Source of the DNA: Megalobrama amblycephala
Taxonomy: Eukaryota; Chordata; Actinopteri; Cypriniformes; Xenocyprididae
Direction: 5' to 3'
Length of the DNA: 64,000 nucleotides
Assembly (NCBI RefSeq): GCF_018812025.1
Contig: NC_063057.1
Coordinates: 22,448,179-22,512,178, forward strand
Below are positions 23,361 through 33,918 of the stretch, piece by piece. Both the position numbers and the translations under genes were made by a program. Below the pieces are notes generated by a model that made no database searches, was not told the origin of the DNA, and was given only the letters and a program-made list of their open reading frames with translations. Every line of letters begins with the position of its first letter. Positions within the stretch are counted from its first letter, which is position 1.

Positions 23361-23547
23361 ATGTTTGTAAGTTACCTGAAGCTTCTGCATACTGTCTCGT
23401 AATATGTCTTACAGGCAGCTGGAAAACAATTAAATGAGAGTGATATGAATAAAAAACAACGTGTAAAAGAACTTAAACAATAAAAACAATAAAGGAGAAA
23501 ATAGTAAAAGTTACTTACACTTGTGCTACTTAAAAAAAGCTTTGCTT

Positions 23548-23760
23548 TTAGGCTACTTTTAGCTTAGATAGCAGTCTTAGCGCAATCTTAGGATTGTGTA
23601 CCCGTCTTCTCTTCTTAGAGTTAGTATCTTCCACACAGTTTTTCGACTCCAAAGCAGCCAACCTATCTTCTATGGACAGCAACCTGGAGTTTACTAAAGT
23701 GAACTGCTCATTTACATCGGCAGCAAACTGATAGCATTCAGCAGTTTCTTCTCGCCGGTG
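23548..23760 (-). pseudogene. Coiled-coil ORF fragment, possibly C14orf93-like
   Basis: The minus strand is open for about 70 codons from an upstream stop near 23764 to the TAA at 23548. The text AADVNEQFTLVNSRLLSIED, RLAALESK and KKRRRVHNPKIA has a short coiled coil followed by a basic patch. I recall similar N-terminal text in fish proteins related to C14orf93 and their transposon-borne copies, but this is memory only. No Met or confident splice sites frame it. Confidence 0.3.
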
Positions 23761-25601
23761 TTATGGATCAACTGGGTATCATGTTAACTGGGGGCGCGCG
23801 CGAGCACGCAGATAGTTTTACCTGGATTTCCAGCAGATGTTAGACGGCGACAGATTCGTCACATGCGATATTCCACGGATTATAGATTTAAAAACGTATG
23901 TTTCACCAGTTGTATACATTGCGATGCGTAATAAAGCACCTTGATTTCACAGTGTTCGTTCCTGCGTTTTTGGAGCACAAACCACGCCCACGTTAACATG
24001 GGACACTAGTTTCAATGAATGTCAAACTTGTCAACGAAATTAAGTAAAGTATAAATATTTATTTTCAACAATAGTGTATCATATTGTGTCTGCAGTGTGC
24101 TGCCATGTTTTCTAAACACAAATTACAACAGACAGATTAAGCTAAAATTAGCAGTAGGCTACCTAAAGCAAACATGAATTGCAAAGTCCTTAATGTTTTT
24201 ATTAACAAGTCTTGTTAATTTATATGTTGCTTACTATTGTTCATAATCAAATATTTATTTTATGAACGAATACATATATTAAGGGGAAAAAAACAGACAC
24301 TTTGGCTTGTGTTTGTTCTAGGTGATTTTACTGATTTTGTTGATTTTATTTTCTGAGATCTCTTGCTTAGGTTTCAAGTACATTCTGTATCCTAAAACAA
24401 CCATGTTTCATTCTGGATTCATGACTGATTTAAACTCAACATTTGCTTTGGCTTAGGAATTATAAAAACTTGACTTTGTGCAGGCTTGTATCATACTCTG
24501 CTCCAGAGTCATATCCATCAATAGACTGGAAGTAGCAGATGGATACCTGCAGACATTTCTCTCAAAATTAGTCGATTTTGAGAGAATTTGCATTTGCATT
24601 TGTATAGCTCACAGCATTTTCATTTACATGTTAAAGCCTCCCCTGGAATTAGAGGAAGGGGGGTCATGGGGGGACAACTGCCAAGCAAGGCCCACGTCAA
24701 TTTCTGACAATTCACTGCAGTTTTCGGTGTTGCCTGCAAATTGCCATGTGCAGTCGTAAACCTGAACTTCCACGACAATCTACAGTGCCGCTTACTGACG
24801 AAAATCCCACTTTTCATGCAGTGCGTGGAGGCGTGAATCATCATGAATAATGGGTCATTTACTCCTGAGAAGACAAAAGAATCACATAATAATGACCTGA
24901 AATGACTTGCATATTAATGAGGCCTTTCAGTCAGGTAGGCTGTGAAAAAACCCTCTGTAATCATGTCTCAGCTCAATTTAAAATAATGGTATTCTATTAT
25001 ATTCTTTAAAATATAATGTATTTCTGTGATGCAAAGTGTCTGAACAATTATGTTACCTCTATGGCATTTCATATAGGCTTTTAGCTTAAAAGCATGCACA
25101 TTTGAAGAAATATTGATGGATTCTTATATCGTTAGCCTCATAGCATAATTGCCTAAGTCATTTTTGGCCAAATTGTGATATCTGCCTTTGAAATATGATA
25201 TGGGCAATTATGCTATGAGGCTAACGATATATTTATGTCAAATTTCTATACAGAGGAGTAATATTTATTCAGGATTTATTGTCATTACTATGAGTGCTGG
25301 ATACTGTGTTTTCAATTCATACTTGCAGCCGGAGGGCAGGCTTTAGGCCACAAATCCATATAAAGAAGAAGAAGAACCAGAAACTAACTGCATGTCTTCT
25401 AGAGCTCGCAAACCATAGCTTTAACATCCAGATAAACACTTTTCAAGACAATAAATACACGATTGAGACGATGTATGCATGTATTGACTGAATTTGCGTC
25501 TGAATAGCGCTGGCTCCGTGGGCGTGGCCGCATTAGCAGATAATGAGCTGAATCACCGGCATCTGACATGGCTGTCTTTTCATACAGATTACATAAACAC
25601 A

Positions 25602-25845
25602 GAGGCCCGGTTTCACAGACAGGGCTTAGGCTAAGCCAGGATTAGGCATTATTTCAATTAGGGTATTTAAGTTGCTTTTATAATCATACCCTAGAAAAAA
25701 ACATTACTGATGTGTATCTTGAGACAAAACAATGGCACTGACAAATTTTAAGACATGTCAGTGCAAGTTGCTGTCAGTTAAAACAGCTCAAACATGCATT
25801 TTAGTCTAGGACTAGCTTATGCCTTGTCTGTGAAACTGGGGGAGA
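25602..25845 (+). mobile_element. MITE, CCCGGTTTCACAGACA family (copy 2)
   Basis: Starts CCCGGTTTCACAGACAGGGC and ends GCCTTGTCTGTGAAACTGGG; the ends are inverted repeats. It interrupts copy A at a point where copy C is continuous (CACAGAATTTTTG), with a possible 3-bp AGA duplication. It matches 13394-13614 in opposite orientation. Confidence 0.7.
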
Positions 25846-26202
25846 ATGTTTGTTTTCGATTTGACTTACACGATTTAAAACCTGACATTTCAACGTCATA
25901 AGTTAAATTTTTTTGTGATTAGTATTCACTAAGTTACAGTTCATTTTCTGAGAACTATCAGATTGGACTTTGTTCAGAGGGAGACGAGAGATCACGCATC
26001 ATGTTAGTTTTCTCTATTTTGCAAAAAGCACAACATTTTGTTTTTACTCTGAGTGTACACAAATAAAAGAAGATATTCCACAGATTAAAATGGTGTATAA
26101 CTCTTAATTGTATGTGCAACATTGACGGAATATTTTGAGTCTCTTTCACACTGGTAAGAAAAAAAACGTGGTGGTATCGCCGGCGATACCTCAGAGTGTT
26201 AA

Positions 26203-26400
26203 GTTTGGCTGAACTCATTGCCCAGTCTCCCTCATAGTCATACCATGGACAAGGACATGGTCAACTAGTGGCATGAATTTCATCTGAGACTCCTCATCCT
26301 CCTCTTTCTCCTCCTTCACCTCTTCCTCCACTCCTTACTGCTCTTGCTCATCCTCTTCCTCCTCCTCCTCTTCTCTGGTGTCCTCGACCTTTTCAATCAC
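26203..26400 (-). pseudogene. Tc1/IS630-type transposase, N-terminal fragment
   Basis: The minus strand reads an acidic stretch (EDTREEEEEEEDEQEQ, then a stop) and KEEDEESQMKFMPLVDHVLV followed by HGMTMRETGQ, a stop where Arg is expected, and VQPNL at the TTAA. A helix-turn-helix N-terminus with MTMREAG.RVQPNLS text is what I know from this fish transposase family. The other side continues at 20746. Two internal stops show it was already or is now inactive. Confidence 0.6.
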
Positions 26401-27010
26401 CCCTTGTGAAAAAAAAGTGCACTTTAGTATACTTTTATAAAGTGTACTTATTGCACAAATAATATACTTAAAAAGAACACAATTAAGTGTGAATTAAATG
26501 TAATGTTTTCATCGCTTAAGTGCATTCTATTTGTAATTAATTTCAAATATATCACAGATTAAGTTCATATTAAATGCAATAAGTTGAACTTTTGAGTGAT
26601 TTTTTTGAACAACTTAAATAGTACTTTAATACAACTTTATGATAACCTTCATAATTATGTCTAGTATGTTTAAAATATAGTTGAAGTGCACTGTTCAATG
26701 TACTGACAAGCAATTAATGTGAACTAAAATATATTTTAATATCAGTTATTAATACACTTAAGTGTGAATTAAACGTAATGTTTTCAGCCGCTTAAGTGCA
26801 TTCTATTTGTAATTAATTTTAAATATATCACAGATTAAGTTCATATTAAATGCAATTAGTTGAATTTCTGAGTGATTTTTTAAAACTACTTAAGTGCGAC
26901 TTTAATACAATTTTTTATGTACTTTGAAATATGGTAAAAGCGTACTTCCGAATGTACTGACAAGCAATTAATGTGAACTAAAATATACTTTAATGTAATT
27001 TACATGTACA
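26401..27010. repeat. CCCTTGTGAAAAA-ended repeat, left end
   Basis: Begins CCCTTGTGAAAAAAAAGTGC, the inverse of the sequence that ends at 36571. Interior text such as CTTAAGTGTGAATTAAA, GTAATGTTTTCA and CAAGCAATTAATGTGAACTA occurs twice, about 280 bp apart (from 26478 and 26757), i.e. a two-unit tandem repeat. No coding frame. Confidence 0.6.
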
Positions 27011-27497
27011 CTGTTACATCATTTAATACATTTGTAATTACATTATTTACATACTTTATTTAATTTAATACATTTGTTATTACATTATTTGTAGTTACAT
27101 ATAATAATGAAGTTACAATTTAGTATATTTCAAAATATTACAATCAACACAAATGCAAATTGAAACCCTCGACATTTATTGACAAAACAATCTATAAAAA
27201 AAAACACAAAAACCTTTTTGTTGATGCACAAGAAAAACCCAAGAAACACTATACAAACACAAACAATTACAACACTTTAACTCTCATTTAGAAAGAGTCT
27301 GGAGGACAGAGAGGCGTATATGCACTATCATTTTCTCCCTCACATACAAAGTACCTAAAGCTTAACCTACCCATCACTTTCTGCATTTTTACATTTTCAG
27401 ATAAAATCATTCGGTATGATCTATAAGATGATAAATAAGATACAAACAAAAATGTATACAAACAAAATGTAAAGAAAAGAAAAGATTCAAAACTTTG

Positions 27498-27841
27498 GGT
27501 AACACTTTATAATAACTTTTTATTAGTTAACTATTTTAGTTAACATGAACTATGAATGAAAAATACTTCAAAGCATTTATTAATCCTGGTTAATATTCAT
27601 TTTAACATTTACTTATGCATGATTAAAATCAAAAGTTACATATGTTAATAGATAATGCACTGTAAACTAACATGAACAATGACTATACATTTTATTAACT
27701 AACTTGAAAAAACTATATTTTATTACCTAATGTTAACAAAAGATGAATAAATACTGTAAAAAAGTTAATGCACATAGTTAGATCATGTTGTCTAATATAT
27801 TAATTGAGGTTAACAAATGAGACCTTATTGTAAAGTGTTAT
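27498..27841. mobile_element. MITE with GGTAACACTTTA ends
   Basis: About 344 bp, starting GGGTAACACTTTATAATAA and ending CTTATTGTAAAGTGTTA, which are inverted repeats. The interior ATTAGTTAACTA and AACTAACATGAACAATGA is the standard text of this fish MITE. Confidence 0.65.
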
Positions 27842-28073
27842 CGAACCTAGTTACTTACAAGCTCTGAAACCTTTACTAGCATCAAACATTAAACAGGACC
27901 AAAAGGTTTCTTCTAAAATCTTTCTCCAGCATTACAGTGAATGTAATTTTGAAAAGAAAAACAAAACAAAACAAAACAAAACAAAATTGACGAATTCCAA
28001 AGGCACAAAAACAAGAAACCAAAATTGTCTATCACCAACTTTTTTGAAGTTGTAGGAAAAAGTGCTGTTTATG

Positions 28074-28199
28074 TCAATGTCCCAGAAGCTCTCCATCGGC
28101 AGAAAACCTCAAATGTCCATGAAGCTGCGCACCATCTCTACACAGTATGCGTAAATGGACATGTTCCAAAGAGGCAGGAAAGTAAAAAAAAAAAAATAC
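28074..28199 (-). CDS. Candidate terminal exon of the unidentified minus-strand gene
   Basis: An acceptor CTTTTTCCTCAAG on the minus strand is followed by GTA, a run of 13 T, and coding-like sequence. In the phase expected from the upstream exon the frame stays open for 41 codons (FPASLEHVHLRILCRDG) to a TGA at 28074. One base out of that frame the text reads FLPLWNMSIYAYCVEMVRSF and stops at DI, which looks at least as protein-like. A change of length in the T run would switch between them. I cannot tell which is real, so this exon is tentative. Confidence 0.3.
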   Translation of the reverse strand, partial: VFFFFYFPASLEHVHLRILCRDGAQLHGHLRFSADGELLGH

Positions 28200-28299
28200 C
28201 TTGAGGAAAAAGATAAACAGAAGGAAAACAATTGTTTGTAAACAGAGTCAGTCCATAATTATAATTGGCTCAATTGAATGAAAGCAATAGATATAGAGA

Positions 28300-29812
28300 T
28301 ATAGTTGCACTCCAAAGTTTATATACACCTTTGTAGGTTTGAAAATAATCAAAAATGAACAAAGACATTTGATGTCCTTTTCCACCACCCTCCTAGACCC
28401 ATTTGGTATTCCTAAAGGCAAAGAGTTGCTGATAGTTATTGAAGCCAAGATGTGTACTGTGTAACGATCATCTCCTCCACTTTAATACCAGTTACAGTGT
28501 GAAACAAATATGAATGAACATCTGAAGGTATGTTACAAGATACAGTACAACTGATCCATAACATGTCACATTTAATCGCTCAGATCAGTGTTTCAACCGT
28601 GGAAAGACGTCAATAAAACAGCTTGTAAACAATGTCACGTGACGTCACATTTACTTCAGAAAAATCATATTCAGCATAAACTCGTTAGTCAGCTATAGAG
28701 AGGAGCATTCTGCTAATTATATGCACCACGTTACATATTCATTATAATTTTATTTTAAATATTTATTTTATTTATAATTAATTTATGTATTTAATGCATG
28801 TTTGAATAAATCATTTATAACAGCCATGATTTAAATGTTTATATTTCAAAAATGAATTGGAGTAGAAATATTATTATATAATTCTAAAGTTAGTATTATA
28901 ACTTTATTATAAAAAAACTATTTATTGTAATTTAAGTGTTTGTATGTAAATAAGTTAATTTTAACCTTCAATATTATAGTAATATAGTACCAAGTGACTC
29001 CCTCGTCTAGTTTATAGCATTAGTTGAGAGATTTTTTTTCCTCAAGAAAATTTGTCATTAACTGTATCTGATATACATCCAAAATAATCGATATTGAATC
29101 GAAATCGAATTGCAAGCTTGTGAATAGAAATCTAATCGAATCGTGAAAATTGTCAATACCCAGCCCTACTGAATACTGTTAGACTTAGCTGAAAAATATA
29201 AAGCACTATTTATTTCATTTGTATCTTTGTTCTATATTTATCTATGCTTATAATTTGTTCATTATTTTCTATGTGCATTCACTCACCTACAAAATCAACC
29301 CAATCCTCCTAGAATGATTACTTCTTTCCAAATAGAGCTATTTAAGTCATCTGGTGAATTTTTTTCATATCGCAATATATATTGCAGAATTTTTTTTTTG
29401 GCCAATATTGTGCAGCCCTAAACCAAATATTATTAAACTATTTCAATTATAAATTATGTGCTAACCAGTTTTGATTCGGTATTAACTTTGATGTGCGATG
29501 ATCATAATGCTCTCCCACATATTTTGCTATTATAACTGCACTTATTTCCGTTGTTGGTATAAGTGGCAGTGGGTGGTAATAGCAAGATGGTAGAAAACCA
29601 TAAGTTTCTTGTCTGATAACGTTTCTTTAGTCATTCGGCCATCCTGCAGCCTAAACCACTGTAGGCAAATCACCCTAACACCTTGCAGTATCTGCAAAAT
29701 AATTTTAACAATAAAAGGGATCATAAAAATTTGCATGTTGTCTTTTTATTTAGTACTTCCCTGATGAAGCAGTTCATTCTGCAAGGTGTAAGTAAACTTT
29801 TGACCGCAACTG
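28300..29812. mobile_element. Tc1/mariner-like non-autonomous element with nested hAT ends
   Basis: Inverted ends of about 30 bp: TAGTTGCACTCCAAAGTTTA at the left and, at the right, a segment whose reverse complement is TGCAGTTGCGGTCAAAAGTT. The right part keeps CACCTTGCAGTATCTGCAAA and GGGATCATAAAAATTTGCAT, known fish Tc1-like MITE text. Two hAT ends (CAGCCCTAC near 29161-29170 with TCGATATTGAATCGAAATCG, and TTGTGCAGCCCTAA near 29410) are nested inside. No transposase. Confidence 0.55.
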
Positions 29813-29832
29813 CATCACCTAAGATGAATTAC

Positions 29833-29937
29833 CTCAGTCATCAGGACAACACTGTAGTAGAATCCTGGGAGAAGCTCCTTCACATTTCCCACAAACACCA
29901 GGATTCCAGTGACCACACCATCTTCACTGACACTGGC
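29833..29937 (-). CDS. Unidentified spliced gene, third recognised exon
   Basis: A 105-bp exon between a TTTTGAAAG acceptor and a GAG/GTAATT donor, phase 0 at both ends, open throughout: [20 protein letters not shown] then [15 protein letters not shown]. The hydrophobic beta-like stretches and clean splice sites make chance unlikely. I do not recognise the family. It joins in frame to the exon at 30772-30828. See the finding on this gene. Confidence 0.5.
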
Positions 29938-30059
29938 CTTTCAAAATAGAGGACATTTTTATAAATGTTATTATTCCTACTTTACAGGGAATTAAACATA
30001 ACTTTATCAATTACACAAATATAGATAAATAACCCAAGACCCAAGCAAATTGAGCGGGC

Positions 30060-30550
30060 GTTCACACAGAATGCGTTTTTTTCAGGCTCAGCACCTCCTA
30101 CTTTCACTCACTCTTACGAGTCTACACTCCTACCAGAAACCTGCGCTCATTAAAGGAGCGAAGGCTTGTGGTACCATCACAGAGAGGCACGAAATCACTC
30201 TCCAGAACATTCTCGTTCACTGTTCCTTGCTGGTGGAATGATCTTCCTGTCTTCATCCGGAATGCAGAATCCCTGGCAATATTCAAAAGACAGCTGAAAA
30301 CCCATCTCTTTCGGGAGCACTTAACCTCATCTTAAAAAACAAAAAAACAAAAAACGTCTTATTCCTATCCTTTCACTTCCTCTAATCCCTCTCTATTGTA
30401 TCTTAGGATAATCTGAGCACTGCCTATAACTTGTATTATGAGCACTTCTTGTCTATTTGCCTCGTCAGGATGACTCGCTTGTTGTATTCCTCACTTGTAA
30501 GTCGCTTTGGATAAAAGCGTCTGCCAAATGAATAAATGTAAATGTAAATG
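30060..30550 (+). mobile_element. CR1/L2-type LINE 3' end
   Basis: The plus strand holds the last codons of ORF2 (WNDLPVFIRNAESLAIFKRQ, then LKTHLFREHL) with a TAA at about 30331, preceded by frameshifted homologous text from 30060. It is followed by the 3' UTR and the tail GTAAGTCGCTTTGGATAAAA, GCGTCTGCCAAATGAA, ending in TAAATG repeats, a well-known fish LINE tail. It lies in the intron between two exons of the minus-strand gene. Confidence 0.75.
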
Positions 30551-30771
30551 TTTTGCTTTGAAAATAATGATATAATATCATTATAAATATATACTGATGA
30601 GATGGGGATTTGTAAGTGCACAGGTGAGAATGTATTACTTGCAAATAGAAAAGATTCAAAGCATTTAAAAGCTATAAGGACAGTTGATGGCAGTGTTTTA
30701 GCTTGTAGTGTGTGATCAGGGTGTGCTGGCTGAATTAATGGCTGAATTCATGGAAAAACTTGTAACATCAC

Positions 30772-30828
30772 CTCATCAATACGGGTCTTTGATTCCACAC
30801 AGCTTGCATTGACAGATCTGTACTGATC
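30772..30828 (-). CDS. Unidentified spliced gene, second exon
   Basis: A 57-bp exon (19 codons) from acceptor TTCATTTTGTAG to donor GATGAG/GTGATG, phase 0 at both ends, reading DQYRSVNASCVESKTRIDE. It joins in frame to the first exon at 31321-31353 and to the exon at 29833-29937. No family recognised. Confidence 0.5.
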
Positions 30829-31320
30829 CTACAAAATGAATATATAACTAGATAAGCACAAAAATATTACATATTACAAACACAAACAGTAATTGAACAC
30901 CTCACTTTTTAAAAGCAAAAAGAAAAATAGATTATAAGCAGTATTTCTAGAGGGGGTGATATATTGAACATTACTGGTGGTTATAATAGCGATTAAATGG
31001 ATTAAATGTAAATGTCTTTGAATGTTACAAGATCAGATCTTTGAATTTAGTTCTGCAAATTTAACCTTAAGTAATTTAAAATGATTTAAAAAGTCAGAGT
31101 ACAATTAAAATATTTTCAGCAACCAAATTCTTTGAACACGCCCACACACGCGATCACATTCATATAAGAAATTATTATAATGCAATCATAAATAAATTAT
31201 AGTAAACATGATTAATTCACCTCCATATTGCGATTAAACTAACGTTAATTAATGGCAATAAGAACTGCTATGTTACGGTGAAAAAATAAAAAACAAATGA
31301 GCATATATCAAGATACTTAC

Positions 31321-31353
31321 TTGCTTCTTTATTTGTAGTACATAACGTCTCAT
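31321..31353 (-). CDS. Unidentified spliced gene, first coding exon
   Basis: The start ATG at 31353-31351 is followed by RRYVLQIKKQ and a strong GTAAGT donor at 31320. An in-frame TGA lies two codons upstream, so this ATG is the first in its frame. Upstream (31360-31500) is GC-richer sequence with CGCATCGCGATC and GCGCCGTCATGACG, which may be the promoter/5' UTR. A piggyBac element begins at 31507, immediately upstream of it. Function unknown. Confidence 0.5.
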
Positions 31354-32033
31354 CTGTAGTCATCCAAACGTGCGCTCCTTTGTTTTCTCCTTTGATCAGC
31401 AGAGTTGCCTCGCGCATCGCGATCACAGAAAGATGGCTGAAAGTGCATTTTTCAAACTCTGGTGAAGTAGTGCGCCGTCATGACGTAGTATTTTGGCGCA
31501 TGCGTATTAACCCTCTATGGCATGGTGTTGCCCTCAGGCAACAAACTACCTTTTTGGACCTCACACTGCCCCTTTAATTTTTTTTAATTAAAAAAAAATG
31601 TATAATATCACCTGACATGTCTGTCCAATCAAATAAGGGACTAAAGTGGTTGTAGCCTTTTGTTTGGGGGTGGGGAAGTCCTTTCCGGAAGCAAAGTCGC
31701 ATGGGACACAGTGCCACCAATTGGTAAGTTCAATTTCACTTTTTAACATGTTTAAAATTAAATAACTTTATATAAAAAAAATATATGTATGTGCATCAGT
31801 ATGTAAAGAAGTATGTTTGATTGTTTAAAGACACATTTTGATTTTATTTATATACTAAAACTGTGTTTTTTTGTTTGTTGCCTCAGGGCAACACTGTGCA
31901 GTTAGACCACTTTTTTTCGGGCAATATGCTAAATTGGGGAGATGTGATCGGATGCAAAATTAGGACCAAATGGTGCATTCAAGTCCTCCTGGGAAGCTCT
32001 GTGAATGCATCATATATGTGCAATTTATGTTAT

Positions 32034-33700
32034 TAGGGGCCAAGCACCGAAGGTGCTTAGGCACCTATTGTTATTGTTGGCGTTCCGTACGCTTATTATT
32101 CTTCTTCTTCTTCTTCTTCCGCTCTTGAAGTCTATGGCAGCCCATAGAACCGCTTGCGGGAAAGTTGTGAAATTTGGCACACAGTTAGAGGACAGAATGA
32201 CCTTTGTCCATAGCAAATTTGGAGTCTCTAACTCAATCCCTCTAGCGCCACCAGCTGTCCAAAGTTGCACTTATGTTTATGCTAATAACTTTTGAACCAT
32301 AAGGGCTAGAAACAAAATTCTTTTTTCCTATGATTCCTTGGGTCAAGACGAATCGATTGCATCATATGACGTCATTTTCCGTCATGAAAATTTTTCCGCC
32401 ATTTTGAATTTTCTGAAAAACCTACTTTTTCGAACTCCTCCTAGGCCGTTAGTCCGATTTTCATGAAAATTGAACCAGATCATCTTCAGACCATGCTGAA
32501 AAAAAGTTATGGAATTCAAGTCGATTGCTCAAACCGTTTTCGAAAAACACACGAACGAATTGTACGTAGCGCTTGCGAAAATAGAAGTAAGGCTGTATCT
32601 CTGCAACACTTTATCATATTCAGACCAAACTTGGTACATGTCTTCACAAGCATGACCTTAGGCACCATGCAGTGTTTCGGCTCAGCGCCACCTACTGGTG
32701 CGGAGATATGAAAAATGGATATTTTTGCTTATAACTTCTGATGGGTTTGTCCAAAAATCATAAATTTGGTCTTGTTGGATTCGGGGTATCATGCCGAGTC
32801 AAATGATATCCAATTTTCCCATATCGGACATTTTGGCCGTCGGCTATTTTGAATTTCGTGCTAAAATGCTGTATTTTACGAACGCATTAGCGTATCGTTA
32901 CGAAACTCGGTATGGGTCCCCAGCACAATACCCTGAAGGAGCCTGAGAAGTTTCAGCACTGCGCCACCTTGTGGTCAAAAGTTATAACAAAATTTACAGA
33001 AATGCTAATAACTTTTGACTATATTGACCGATTGTAATGGAACTTGTCTCAGTAGATTCCTTGGTTCATGCTGAGAACATAGATATCAAATTTGCCATAG
33101 TCAACTGAACTTCCTGTCTGCCATATTGTTTTTCTTTAAAAACCTACTTTTTCGAACTCCTCCTAGACCTCTGCTCCGATTTTCACCAAAATTGAACCGT
33201 CTCATCTTCAGACCATGCCGACAAAAAGTTATGGATTTCAAGTCGATAAGTCAAACTGTTTTCGTATACCGGAGCAAAGAATTTGAGATATGCTGCAAAA
33301 ATTACTCTTGAAGCTGTATCTCTACAATGCTTTAACATATTCAGACCAAACTTGGTACGTGTCATCACAAGCATGACCTGAGGCAAGATACAGTGTTTCG
33401 GCGCAGCGCCACCTACTGGAGTGGAGATATGAAAAATGGTTATTTTTGCTTATAACTTCTGATGGGTTTGACCAAAATTCACAAATTTGGTATGGGTCAT
33501 CAGGACAATGCCCTGAAGGAGCCTGAGAAGTTTCGGACCAGCGCCACCTTGTGGTCAAAAGTTATAACAAAATTGACAAAAATGCTAATAACTTTTTTTT
33601 CTAATTGCTCACTGCTGCTGTTGGTCTGATGCTCCCAGCCATGTTGGCTGGCTTCTTGTGCTGTTTTTGTGCTTGGCCCCGTAATTGCTGCTTGCAGCTA

Positions 33701-33704
<4 letters not shown>
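32034..33704 (-). repeat. GGGGCCAAGCAC-bounded repeat, copy 2 (inverted)
   Basis: Reverse-complement counterpart of 4387-5844: it starts TTAGGGGCCAAGCACCGAAG and ends CTGCTTGCAGCTATA. It shares CTTCTTCTTC microsatellite (32098-32120), CCATAGAACCGCTTGCGGG, CCTCCTAGGCCGTTAG and the repeated inner block. It is about 210 bp longer than copy 1 and holds an extra tandem part around 33330-33600. It lies inside the piggyBac element. Confidence 0.7.
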
Positions 33705-33731
<27 letters not shown>

Positions 33732-33918
33732 GTTGCCACAGAGATGATGGTGCCTATCATCTCATAATCTGGCTAAATGAGTAGTGTTTTCTGGCAAACT
33801 TTATCTCTCTTCTTTATTAACAGTACACATAATGTGTACAAATTACATTGAACAGTCAGCATTAAGATATGCATTTTTCATGATCAATGTTTTTACTATC
33901 TACTGATACTTACAGGAA

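Larger units (their letters stand above)
21161..24823. mobile_element. CACTA/EnSpm-like element with a perfect 27-bp TIR
   Basis: The left end starts CACTGCATGAAAAGTGGGAT and the right end is its exact reverse complement over 27 bp (21161-21187 and 24797-24823). The 3-bp duplication CGT flanks it (21158-21160 and 24824-24826), and removing the insert restores the sequence of copies B and C. CACT(G/A) ends with a 3-bp duplication are the signature of the CACTA/CMC superfamily. No transposase is visible; the 3,663-bp body contains hAT-like ends, an ORF fragment (23548-23760) and AT-rich DNA. Confidence 0.8.
20747..26202 (+). mobile_element. TTAA-flanked non-autonomous element, copy A (piggyBac-type)
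   Basis: Starts TTAACCCTCTGGAGTCTGAG and ends CCTCAGAGTGTTAA; both ends carry TTAA, the target duplication of piggyBac-type transposons. Its body matches copy C (44849-46340) and the inverse of copy B (about 38680-40116). It is enlarged by a CACTA-like element (21161-24823) and a MITE (25602-25845). It has no transposase. It sits inside a transposase coding frame. Confidence 0.75.
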
